From contig NZ_CABVHQ010000037.1 in assembly GCF_902497895.1 (NCBI RefSeq), positions 1 to 57,889 of the forward strand: 57,889 bases of DNA, in the 5' to 3' direction. A program made the position numbers and the translations under genes. Below, in pieces: positions 22,988-30,382 of this stretch. Under the pieces are notes generated by a model that saw nothing but the letters and a program-made list of their open reading frames with translations, did no database searches and had not been told where the DNA came from. Every line of letters begins with the position of its first letter. The first letter of the stretch is position 1. This stretch comes from Pseudomonas fluorescens (GTDB lineage Bacteria > Pseudomonadota > Gammaproteobacteria > Pseudomonadales > Pseudomonadaceae).

Positions 22988-23902
22988 ATGGCCGGAAGCA
23001 GTTTGCTGCTGTTGATCGATGATATTGCCGCGGTGCTCGACGACGTCTCCTTGATGACCAAGATGGCCGCGAAGAAGACCGCCGGGGTGCTCGGCGACGA
23101 TCTGGCGCTCAATGCCCAGCAGGTCTCGGGAGTGCGTGCAGAACGTGAAATACCGGTGGTCTGGGCGGTTGCCAAAGGCTCGTTCATCAACAAATTGATT
23201 CTGGTTCCCGCCGCATTGGCCATCAGTGCGTTCGTGCCATGGCTGGTGACTCCGCTGTTGATGCTCGGCGGGGCCTACCTGTGTTTCGAAGGATTCGAGA
23301 AACTCGCCCACAAGTTCCTCCACAGCAAGGCCGAAGATCAGGCCGAGCACGCTGAATTGATTGAAGCCGTAGCCAATCCCGCAGTCGATCTGGTGGCCTT
23401 CGAGAAAGACAAGATCAAGGGCGCGGTGCGGACTGACTTTATCCTGTCGGCGGAAATCATCGCCATTACCCTCGGCACCGTAGCCGATGCGCCGCTGATG
23501 CAGCAGGTCCTCGTGCTGTCGGGCATCGCCATCGTCATGACCGTCGGCGTTTATGGCCTGGTGGCCGGTATCGTCAAGCTCGACGACCTCGGGTTATGGC
23601 TGACGCAAAAACCCGGGCAGATGGCCAAAAGCATCGGCGGCGTCATTTTGCGCGCGGCGCCGTACATGATGAAAGCTCTCTCGGTGATCGGCACTGCGGC
23701 GATGTTCATGGTCGGCGGCGGAATTCTCACCCATGGCGTGCCGGCGGCTCATCACTGGATCGAAAGTGTGAGTCAGAGCACGGGCGGCTTTTCGCTGATC
23801 GTGCCGACCTTGCTCAATGCAGTGGCCGGGATTATCGCGGGCGCGGTGGTTTTGGTGGGGGTGATGGCATTCAGCAAGGTCTGGCGGATGGCGAAGGCCT
23901 GA
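22988..23902 (+). CDS. DUF808 (YedI-like) inner-membrane protein
   Basis: The 304-aa product begins MAGSSLLLLIDDIAAVLDDV and continues MTKMAAKKTAGVLGDDLALN, the signature of DUF808. About four to six membrane helices follow (for example 64-88, 150-195, 218-245 and 270-296). GFEKLAHKF and KIKGAVRTDFILSAEI are family-conserved. No molecular function is established. AAGGAAG lies upstream of the ATG. Confidence 0.92.
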   Translation: MAGSSLLLLIDDIAAVLDDVSLMTKMAAKKTAGVLGDDLALNAQQVSGVRAEREIPVVWAVAKGSFINKLILVPAALAISAFVPWLVTPLLMLGGAYLCFEGFEKLAHKFLHSKAEDQAEHAELIEAVANPAVDLVAFEKDKIKGAVRTDFILSAEIIAITLGTVADAPLMQQVLVLSGIAIVMTVGVYGLVAGIVKLDDLGLWLTQKPGQMAKSIGGVILRAAPYMMKALSVIGTAAMFMVGGGILTHGVPAAHHWIESVSQSTGGFSLIVPTLLNAVAGIIAGAVVLVGVMAFSKVWRMAKA

Positions 23903-23903
23903 A

Positions 23904-24010
23904 AGATCAAAAGATCGCAGCCTGCGGCAGCTCCTACGGGATCGCGTATATCTGCAATTTTGTGGGTGTACCCGGTCGGCGTAGGAGCTGGCGTAGCCTG
24001 CGATCTTTTT
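23904..24010. repeat. REP pair (BIME), family B
   Basis: GATCAAAAGATCGCAGCC with GGCAGCTCCTAC at the left and GTAGGAGCTGGCGTAGCC with TGCGATCTTTTT at the right enclose a spacer containing GGTCGGCG, shared with the family B pairs at 46116 and 52682. Confidence 0.88.
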
Positions 24011-24030
24011 GGGGACAGCAAAGCAGCAAA

Positions 24031-24067
24031 GAAAAAGGCCATTCGATCTGATCGAATGGCCTTTTTC
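24031..24067. terminator. Bidirectional terminator between convergent genes
   Basis: GAAAAAGGCCATTCGATC and its exact reverse complement form an 18-bp stem with A/T runs at both bases. It serves the DUF808 gene and the convergent MlaA-like gene. Confidence 0.9.
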
Positions 24068-24084
24068 ATTACCCGCAGTTCGCC

Positions 24085-24873
24085 TTATTCAGCAATCTGC
24101 AACTTACGCGCCTCGGTGTAGACGTAACGAACCTTTTCGTACTCGAACGGGGTGTTCAACTGACCGTAACGGAAACTGGTCTGGTAGCGCTTGTCGATGG
24201 CGCGCAGGAGCAGGAGTTCCGGATGGTTGCCGCTGACTTCGGCGACGTTGAGGAAGTTGATCTGCGCTTCCGCCGCGAAGTCGAACACCAGGCCGCCAGT
24301 ATCGCGCAGGTTCGATGGGCCGAAGATCGGCAGGATGACGTAGGCACCCCCCGGTACGCCATAGAAGCCCAGGGTCTGACCGAAGTCTTCGTTCTGGCGC
24401 GGCAAGCCCATTTTGCTGGCCGGGTCCCACAGACCGGCGATGCCGATGGTGGTGTTGAGCAACAACCGACCGGTGGTTGCCATCGAGCGCTTGCCCTTGA
24501 GCTGAAACAGACTGTTGAGCAGGTTGGGCACATCGCCGAGGTTGTTGAAGAAGTTACTCACGCCGGTGCGCAGGAAGCTCGGGGTGATGTATTGGTAGCC
24601 GTTGATCACTGGCAGGAACACCCACTGATCGAAGCGATAGTTGAAGTGGTAGACCCGACGGTTCCACGACTCCAGCGGGTCATAGACATTCAGCGCGTTC
24701 AAGGTCGAGCGTTCGAATTCGCGCTGGTCCAGGCCGGGGTTGAACTTGAGTTTGGTCAGCGGCAGTGTGAAGCCGTCCTGTTCGACCACGCTGGGTGTAT
24801 TGGCCTTGCTGTTGTCGGCATTGACATAGCCTGCGCAGAGCAGCGCAGCGATAAGCAGGAGAGGTTTAACCAC
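24085..24873 (-). CDS. MlaA/VacJ-family protein without a clear lipobox
   Basis: The 262-aa product has MlaA family features: DPLESWNRRVYHFNYRFDQW, FLRTGVSNFFNNLGDVPNLL, LLNTTIGIAGLWDPASKMGL and EDFGQTLGFYGV. MlaA works in the outer membrane to remove surface phospholipids with MlaC and MlaBDEF. The N-terminus MVKPLLLIAALLCAGYVNAD has a cysteine but ALLC is not a usual lipobox, and the signal peptide reads more like a Sec peptide ending VNA. The start overlaps the upstream hydrolase gene by 8 nt, so they form an operon. It is probably a paralogue beside the main mlaA; other mla genes are absent here. Confidence 0.88.
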   Translation of the reverse strand: MVKPLLLIAALLCAGYVNADNSKANTPSVVEQDGFTLPLTKLKFNPGLDQREFERSTLNALNVYDPLESWNRRVYHFNYRFDQWVFLPVINGYQYITPSFLRTGVSNFFNNLGDVPNLLNSLFQLKGKRSMATTGRLLLNTTIGIAGLWDPASKMGLPRQNEDFGQTLGFYGVPGGAYVILPIFGPSNLRDTGGLVFDFAAEAQINFLNVAEVSGNHPELLLLRAIDKRYQTSFRYGQLNTPFEYEKVRYVYTEARKLQIAE

Positions 24874-26164
24874 GGAAGAACTCCAGCATAGCGTCGCTGT
24901 TGACGCGATAGTTGAGGTTGCCGCAATGGCCGCCGAGAGGGTAGACGGTCAGACGATCGCCGAAGGTTTTACGCAGGAAACCGAGGTCGCCCGGGCCGAG
25001 GATCACGTCGTCGGCATTGTGCATCACGGCGATTTTCGGGCTGTCGTGCAGGTAATCCTTGAGCGCGTAGAGGCTGACCTGGTCGATCAGTTGCAGCACG
25101 CTGCCGCCATCGGTGCGGGCGCGCCACATCGGGATCACCTGCTCGGTGATGTAACAATCGAAGTCGCATTGCAGGGCGCGCTTGAGGAACGGAGTAAGGC
25201 TGGTGCCCTCGGTGATCGGGTACTTGGGCGGGGTGATCAGGCCGCGACGGTTGATCAGGTCCGAGGTGAAGGCAATGTCGGCGGCCGAGAAACGGAACGA
25301 GGTGCCGATCAGCATGGCCATTTGTTCGTTGCTCAGATGCTGTTTGGACTGTTGAAAGTCGTAGACCAGCGCGTCATTGAGATCGATATAACCTTTTTGC
25401 TGGAAGTAGCGGGTCAGTTTGTTCAGCACCAGCTCATAAAACGTGGTGCTGTTGTTGATGCCCTTGACCTCCGTTTGCACAAGCTTGTCGAGGTTGGTGA
25501 TCGAGGTGTAGAGATTGACCGGCGGGTTGAGCAGCAAGACTTTCTTGAAGTTGAAGCTGCGCCGGGTTTCATCCAGCTTGCTGACGAACGCCGCATCCAG
25601 CGCACCCAGGCTGTAACCGCTGAGGTAGAACTCGCTGATCGGCAGTTTCGGGTGTTGCGCACGCACAGCCTGCATGACCCGGTACAGATCCTCGGCGTCT
25701 TCCTTGGTCACCCCGGGCGTGGCAAAGCGCGAAGCAGCCGTCATGAAGTCGAAGCTGGTGGGCGATGACAGTTGCACCACGTGATAGCCAGCTTTGTAGT
25801 AAAGCTTTTTCAGGTATTCGTTGATGCTGCTGTGATAAGGCGCACCCGTGCCGGCGATCAGGAAAATCAGCGGTGCCGCGTGATCCTGCTTGGCCATGCG
25901 GTAGGTGAGCTTTTTCACCGCCCAGAAATTGTCGGGCAAAGTGAATTCACGCTCCGGGCGCAATCTCAGGCTGTAATCCGCCTGGTCGATATCCTCATCT
26001 GCCGGCAGTTCCGGTCGCAGTTCCGGTGGCGTGGTGGCAATCGTGGCCTCGAACGGATTGGTCAGCGGATAGCCATAACTCGCAGCGTCGATATCCACTG
26101 CCAGTGCGGACGCACTCAGAATAAGGCCGCCAAAAAAGGCAGCGAAGCGTAAGGGTCGGAGCAT
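24866..26164 (-). CDS. Exported alpha/beta-hydrolase
   Basis: The 432-aa protein has a signal peptide (about 1-22, ending ALA) and an alpha/beta-hydrolase fold: oxyanion region LIFLIAGTGAPYHSS (99-113), nucleophile Ser185 in LSGYSLGALD, acid Asp385 or Asp386 in HNADDVILG and His413 in LGGHCGN. It is probably a periplasmic esterase, thioesterase or lipase. Homologues are sometimes annotated as serine/threonine kinases, for which I see no kinase motif. Coupling to an MlaA-like gene (8-nt overlap) suggests work on envelope lipids; that is inference. Confidence 0.87.
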   Translation of the reverse strand: MLRPLRFAAFFGGLILSASALAVDIDAASYGYPLTNPFEATIATTPPELRPELPADEDIDQADYSLRLRPEREFTLPDNFWAVKKLTYRMAKQDHAAPLIFLIAGTGAPYHSSINEYLKKLYYKAGYHVVQLSSPTSFDFMTAASRFATPGVTKEDAEDLYRVMQAVRAQHPKLPISEFYLSGYSLGALDAAFVSKLDETRRSFNFKKVLLLNPPVNLYTSITNLDKLVQTEVKGINNSTTFYELVLNKLTRYFQQKGYIDLNDALVYDFQQSKQHLSNEQMAMLIGTSFRFSAADIAFTSDLINRRGLITPPKYPITEGTSLTPFLKRALQCDFDCYITEQVIPMWRARTDGGSVLQLIDQVSLYALKDYLHDSPKIAVMHNADDVILGPGDLGFLRKTFGDRLTVYPLGGHCGNLNYRVNSDAMLEFFRG

Positions 26165-26226
26165 GACTGAATCCCTTAGAGGAAGGTGCCGGGTAGAGTT
26201 AGCAGGCTATGACCATCACAATGGTA

Positions 26227-26262
26227 CTGAAGTGCCATTTTTCGGACGAAATGGCAGTTCAG
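26227..26262. promoter_or_regulatory. Long dyad upstream of the hydrolase gene
   Basis: CTGAAGTGCCATTT and AAATGGCAGTTCAG form a 14-bp inverted repeat with one mismatch around TTCGGACG. It lies 63-98 bp before the hydrolase start in a 233-bp divergent gap, a position suited to an operator. Confidence 0.45.
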
Positions 26263-26397
26263 CGGGCGTGAATCGGCGTAATAGTAGCCGGACGATACAC
26301 TTTCCGGTGATTTCGTGAACAGTTATCTGCTTATCTCGCTTGCTTACCCCTGTCGGGCGATTAAGCTGGGCGCCATTTTCGTTTATCGGAGTGCTTC

Positions 26398-26766
26398 ATG
26401 TCCCGCCGCCTGCCCGTGATCCTGTTACTTATTGTGTTGCCGTTATGGCTGGCCGCCAGTTATGGCCTGCGTTACGGCTTTATGGAGGATGGGCAGTGGG
26501 TCGGCATTTGTGTCGACGAGGCAAGTCGCTGGGAATGCCAGGTGCGCTCGAACCTGGGGCTGATGATTCATTTCCAGATCCTCGGCTGGGCGGCGTTGGC
26601 GGCAGCGGTGCTCGGGTTTGTACTGCCGGGGCGTGCGGGCTGGTGGATGGCGGTGCTGGCACTGCTGTTCGGGTTCCCGGCGCTGGCCTTGTACAACACC
26701 AGTATGGCGGTGTTTGCGGTGGTGATGGGTGGGTTGCGGCTGGTCAGGGCGAGTCGCGGCGCCTAG
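26398..26766 (+). CDS. Small inner-membrane protein of unknown function
   Basis: The 122-aa protein has about four hydrophobic segments (roughly 6-25, 52-75, 79-95 and 96-114). Between the first two is a periplasmic-type loop with two cysteines, GICVDEASRWECQVRSN, which could form a disulfide. I do not recognise the family. The ATG follows GGAGTG. It stands alone, divergent from the hydrolase gene and followed by repeats. Confidence 0.75.
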   Translation: MSRRLPVILLLIVLPLWLAASYGLRYGFMEDGQWVGICVDEASRWECQVRSNLGLMIHFQILGWAALAAAVLGFVLPGRAGWWMAVLALLFGFPALALYNTSMAVFAVVMGGLRLVRASRGA

Positions 26767-26813
26767 CCTGATAGTCAGCCCTAATGCCAGTCAGTTAAGG
26801 CGTTACGCGAACC

Positions 26814-26944
26814 GTAGCAGCTGCCGAAGGCTGCGTCCGGCTGCGAAGCAGTCGCAAATCCTGCTTGCACGGTTTGTCTGGAATACCGCAGCGCCTGATT
26901 TTACGACTGCTGCGCAGCCGGACGCAGGCTTCGCCAGCTGCTAC
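26814..26944. repeat. Large quasi-palindromic repeat, copy 2
   Basis: Outer arms GTAGCAGCTGCCGAAGGCTG and CGCCAGCTGCTAC are inverted; inner arms GCAGTCGCAAATC and GATTTTACGACTGC are partly inverted; the asymmetric centre is CTTGCACGGTTTGTCTGG. Its right flank (GGGGACAGTGCTGAAC, CTCCTTAATTGA, CATTGGGG) reappears inverted on the left of copy 3. The remainder of the 342-bp gap 26767-27108 holds only this flank and the next REP. Confidence 0.88.
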
Positions 26945-27046
26945 GGGGGACAGTGCTGAACCTGAAACTCCTTAATTGACTGACATTGGGGAAAGCCCAC
27001 AGGGGATCTCCTGCATACACAAGTTTTGTGAACGCCAGAGACCAAA

Positions 27047-27086
27047 TGTGGGAGCGACGGTGCGGCGATCCGACCTGCTCGCGATA
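27047..27086. repeat. REP variant with extended loop
   Basis: GTGGGAGCGA and TGCTCGCGAT are the family A ends, but the centre is CGGTGCGGCGATCCGACC instead of the short GCT loop. Confidence 0.75.
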
Positions 27087-27108
27087 GCGCCGACAGGCGC
27101 TCCAGGAT

Positions 27109-28662
27109 TCAGGCCTTGCGAACCCGCAAGCTGCGCCACAATGCAGCAACCATCAACCCGCTCACCAGCGCCCAGCCCCAGGCCTGCTGGTTTTCCAGGC
27201 CTTCGCGGTACAGCTGCGGGGCGATGCCGGCGCCGATGATAAAGGCCAGCAGGGCGATCTCTGCGCGCGGCACCCTGACGGGGCGGCACAAGTAGACCAG
27301 TGCCGGCAGCAACAAGGCGGCGCTCGGGAAACTGCGATAGCGCGGGTCGAACACCAAGGCGAGCATCATCACCGCGCCAGCGAAACCAGCGGCGGCCAGC
27401 AGCCAGCCGGCGCGCTGTTCCAGCCAGTTGAACGCACGCTCACGCCAGGCGGTCTTGCTGCTGAGCGCCAGTGCGGCGTGGGCCAGCACTAACAGATTCA
27501 AGCCCACCAGCAACCCGGCCCAGATCCATTCGCCGGCAAAACGGCTGGTGACCCGGGCCAGTTCACCCCAGGTGCCGATGGAGCAGGTCGCCACTGCGCC
27601 GAGCAGCGGCAGGATCAGCGCCGCACGAGTGCCGCGCACGCGACCACCGAGGGCCAGCGTGCCGAGGAAGATCAAGCCACCGATGCCCAGCCACTGTCGC
27701 CAGAAGGGCAGGTTCGACACCGGCCCGGCCAACACGCCCTTGTCTTGACGGTCAGCATCGAACAGCCCCCAGTAACCGCCCACCGCACCTTCACTGGCGC
27801 GCTTCCACGGTTGGTCGAAGGCTTCAATCAGGTTGTAGTGCCAGCCATTGTGTTCAGCCATGACGACAAAACCGCGAATGAACTTGGCCTCGTTGACCCG
27901 GCTTGGCAGGGCGGTTTCGCGCTGGCGGCCCTCGCTTGGCCAGCCGGTTTCGCCAATCATCACATCCTTGGGGGCGAAGCGATTGCCGAACACCTTGCGG
28001 ACTTCAGCGACGTGATTGAGGGCGGCGTCGATGTTGGACGGATCATCTTCCCAGTACGGCAGCAAATGGATGGTCAGGAAGTCCACGGTCGGAGCGATTT
28101 CCGGATGCTTGAGCCAGAACTCCCAGACATCGGCGTAGGTCACTGGCTGTTTGACGTGGCTTTTCACCCGGACAATCAGCTTGGCCAGTTGAGGCCCGGT
28201 GATTTCCTTGCGCAACAGGACTTCGTTGCCGACGATCACCGAGGTGACGACATCGGCGTTGGCATTGGCGGAAGCGATCAGCAGGTCGACTTCCTTGGCG
28301 GTGTCCACCGGGTTGCTGTTGACCCAGGCACCGATCATCAGTTTCAGGCCGTGCTTGCGCGCCAGGGCGGGGAGGGCTTCGAGGCCGGTCATGGAATAGG
28401 TGCGGATGCATTCGAAGCGGGTGGCCAGCAGCGCAAGGTCGGCGTCCATGCGCTCTGGGCGCAGCTTGAACGGCTGGTCGAACGGCGATTGGTCTTTATC
28501 GAACGGGGTGTAGGAGGCGCATTGCAGCTTGTGGGTGGCGCTGGCCACATCCGGCAGCAGCACCGGTTGGCCGAGGCCATACCAGAAACCGCAAAGGGCA
28601 AACAGGCCAAGCAGACAGGCGAACAGGTAAGGTAAAAAAGCGAAGCGTGCAGTCGCGGGCAT
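27109..28662 (-). CDS. Membrane-bound GH17 beta-glucan glucosyltransferase/hydrolase
   Basis: The 517-aa protein has an N-terminal anchor helix (about 6-28), a periplasmic glycoside hydrolase family 17 domain (about 45-330) and about seven C-terminal helices (340-517). The acid/base Glu147 lies in SVIVGNEVLLR and the nucleophile Glu238 in MIGETGWPSEG. Bacterial GH17 enzymes of this layout in Pseudomonas act as beta-1,3-glucan transferases, linked to periplasmic cyclic glucans. ATG 28662 (MPATARF) is chosen because upstream residues are not helix-like. No ndvB-like synthase lies beside it. Confidence 0.88.
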   Translation of the reverse strand: MPATARFAFLPYLFACLLGLFALCGFWYGLGQPVLLPDVASATHKLQCASYTPFDKDQSPFDQPFKLRPERMDADLALLATRFECIRTYSMTGLEALPALARKHGLKLMIGAWVNSNPVDTAKEVDLLIASANANADVVTSVIVGNEVLLRKEITGPQLAKLIVRVKSHVKQPVTYADVWEFWLKHPEIAPTVDFLTIHLLPYWEDDPSNIDAALNHVAEVRKVFGNRFAPKDVMIGETGWPSEGRQRETALPSRVNEAKFIRGFVVMAEHNGWHYNLIEAFDQPWKRASEGAVGGYWGLFDADRQDKGVLAGPVSNLPFWRQWLGIGGLIFLGTLALGGRVRGTRAALILPLLGAVATCSIGTWGELARVTSRFAGEWIWAGLLVGLNLLVLAHAALALSSKTAWRERAFNWLEQRAGWLLAAAGFAGAVMMLALVFDPRYRSFPSAALLLPALVYLCRPVRVPRAEIALLAFIIGAGIAPQLYREGLENQQAWGWALVSGLMVAALWRSLRVRKA

Positions 28663-28932
28663 GGTCTGGCCGTATGGGGGCAAAGCCGCGCATCTTACCT
28701 GCATTTGTCGCCCGTCAGGGCGGCTGCAAGGTTTTGACATGCAAAGTTCGGGCGGGATCCGTTGTCGTATTTCTACTTGCCGTCGTTAATGGCGTTCTGA
28801 TGTCGTTTCTCGTTGCCTTGAGGTCGCTGCCAGAGCAGGTCGCCGAGCACGGCAGGTTGATGATCGGTGCGTCAGTACTCCGCTGATGTTCGAGCAGGTT
28901 TGGTGGTAGGGCGTGATGGGGGCGCTGGCGCC

Positions 28933-28968
28933 GAAGTTGACTAACAGAACTCGCCACACAGGCCACTA
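28933..28968. repeat. Solo end of a MITE-like element
   Basis: This 36-bp stretch (GAAGTTGACTAACAGAAC plus GCCACACAGGCCACTA) differs by one base from the right terminus of the element at 55365-55526. No matching left end was found between 28663 and 28932. The rest of the 367-bp gap between the GH17 gene and betX shows no other recognisable feature. Confidence 0.75.
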
Positions 28969-29029
28969 CATAACAATAAGTTGACGACGCTCGGCATCCG
29001 TCGGGCGCAGCACTTTCGGGGAAGTAACG

Positions 29030-29878
29030 ATGAAGATGCGACGACTCTTAGGTGCAGGTGCCGCTCTGGTGCTTGCAGTGGGTTCCACTCTGGCCAGTGC
29101 CGACAGCAAAACCCTGAGCATCGGCTACGTCGACGGTTGGTCGGACAGCGTGGCAACCACCCATGTGGCGGCCGAGGTGATCAAAAAGCTCGGTTATGAC
29201 GTCAAGCTGCAGGCTGTGGCGACCGGGATCATGTGGCAGGGTGTTGCAACCGGCAAACTCGATGCGATGCTCTCGGCCTGGCTGCCGGTGACTCACGGTG
29301 AGTACTGGGCCAAGAACAAGGACAAGGTGGTCGATTACGGCCCTAACTTCAAGGACGCGAAAATCGGCCTGATCGTGCCGGAGTACGTCAAGGCGCAAAC
29401 TATCGGCGACCTGAAAGAAGACACCACTTTCAAGAACAAGATCGTCGGGATCGATGCCGGCTCAGGCGTGATGCTCAAGACCGATCAGGCGATCAAGGAC
29501 TATGGCCTCGATTACAAGCTGCAGGCCAGTTCCGGTGCGGCGATGATTGCCGAACTGACCCGTGCCGAAGACAAGAAAGAGTCCATTGCGGTCACCGGTT
29601 GGGTGCCTCACTGGATGTTTGCCAAGTGGAAACTGCGTTTCCTTGAAGATCCAAAAGGTGTTTACGGTGCTGCTGAAACGGTAAACAGCATCGGTAGCAA
29701 AGGTCTGGAGAAGAAGGCTCCGGAAGTTTCGGCCTTCCTGAAAAAATTCAACTGGGCGTCGAAAGACGAAATTGGCGAAGTTATGTTGGCAATTCAGGAC
29801 GGTGCCAAGCCTGAAGCGGCTGCCAAAGACTGGGTCGCCAAGCATCCGGAACGGGTTGCCGAGTGGACCGCCAAATAA
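29030..29878 (+). CDS. betX: Glycine betaine-binding periplasmic protein
   Basis: The 282-aa product is an OpuAC-type binding protein with a signal peptide ending ASA (residue 24) and the tryptophan-bearing ligand segments YVDGWSDS, SAWLPVTHGEYW and TGWVPHWMFAKW. In P. aeruginosa the betaine-specific BetX lies next to yjcH-actP homologues exactly as here, which supports the name. It is an orphan binding protein; no ABC permease is adjacent. GGGGAAG precedes the ATG. Confidence 0.85.
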   Translation: MKMRRLLGAGAALVLAVGSTLASADSKTLSIGYVDGWSDSVATTHVAAEVIKKLGYDVKLQAVATGIMWQGVATGKLDAMLSAWLPVTHGEYWAKNKDKVVDYGPNFKDAKIGLIVPEYVKAQTIGDLKEDTTFKNKIVGIDAGSGVMLKTDQAIKDYGLDYKLQASSGAAMIAELTRAEDKKESIAVTGWVPHWMFAKWKLRFLEDPKGVYGAAETVNSIGSKGLEKKAPEVSAFLKKFNWASKDEIGEVMLAIQDGAKPEAAAKDWVAKHPERVAEWTAK

Positions 29879-29907
29879 TCTCTCGAAGCGTCTGAACCGC
29901 GGTTATC

Positions 29908-29941
29908 AAGACCGTCTGGCGTTCGCGCCAGGCGGTCTTTT
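29908..29941 (+). terminator. Terminator after betX
   Basis: AAGACCGTCTGGCG pairs with CGCCAGGCGGTCTT across a TTCG tetraloop, followed by TTT. Confidence 0.88.
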
Positions 29942-30063
29942 GCGTTGTTCGGGGTGACAATTCGTCACAGGAGTCATGTCGTTCTAATACTAAGGTCGTC
30001 TGGAACCGAATCTGTAGCCGCATAGAGTGGAATACGTTGCAATTCAATCTGTGCTGCGAGGAC

Positions 30064-30071
30064 AAAAACAA
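30064..30071 (+). promoter_or_regulatory. Hfq/Crc-type A-rich motif at yjcH start
   Basis: AAAAACAA overlaps the first base of the yjcH ATG and matches AANAANAA at all fixed positions. GAGGA lies just upstream, so Hfq bound here would block initiation. Confidence 0.45.
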
Positions 30072-30382
30072 TGAACGACAGCATTTACCTCTCGATTCAA
30101 AACAGCCCGCGTTTCAAGGAGCTGGTCAGCAAAAGAGAGCGGTTCGCCTGGATTCTCTCGGCGCTCATGCTTGGGCTTTACACTGGCTTCATCCTTTTGA
30201 TTGCTTATGGACCACATATACTCGGGGCGAAAATCAACCCTGAGTCATCGATTACCTGGGGTATACCCATCGGTGTCGGGCTGATTCTTTCAGCCTTTAT
30301 CCTGACTGCGATCTACGTTCGACGCGCCAACGGCGAATTCGACGACCTGAACAATGCGATTCTCAAGGAGGCTCAGCAATGA
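30071..30382 (+). CDS. yjcH: DUF485 membrane protein YjcH
   Basis: The 103-aa protein has two helices (about 25-48 and 64-86), with NSPRFKELVSKRERFAWILS before the first, as in the DUF485 family. It is almost always encoded with the acetate symporter ActP, here overlapping it by 4 nt. A helper role for ActP is inferred from context. Confidence 0.93.
   Translation: MNDSIYLSIQNSPRFKELVSKRERFAWILSALMLGLYTGFILLIAYGPHILGAKINPESSITWGIPIGVGLILSAFILTAIYVRRANGEFDDLNNAILKEAQQ

Noticed and set aside
24085..24873. Calling the MlaA-like protein a lipoprotein
   Set aside because: The only N-terminal cysteine is preceded by ALL, which is not an acceptable lipobox; kept as a family call without the lipoprotein claim.
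24866..26164. Annotation of the exported hydrolase as a serine/threonine kinase
   Set aside because: No glycine loop, catalytic HRD or DFG motif; instead GYSLG nucleophile elbow, Asp and His of an alpha/beta hydrolase.
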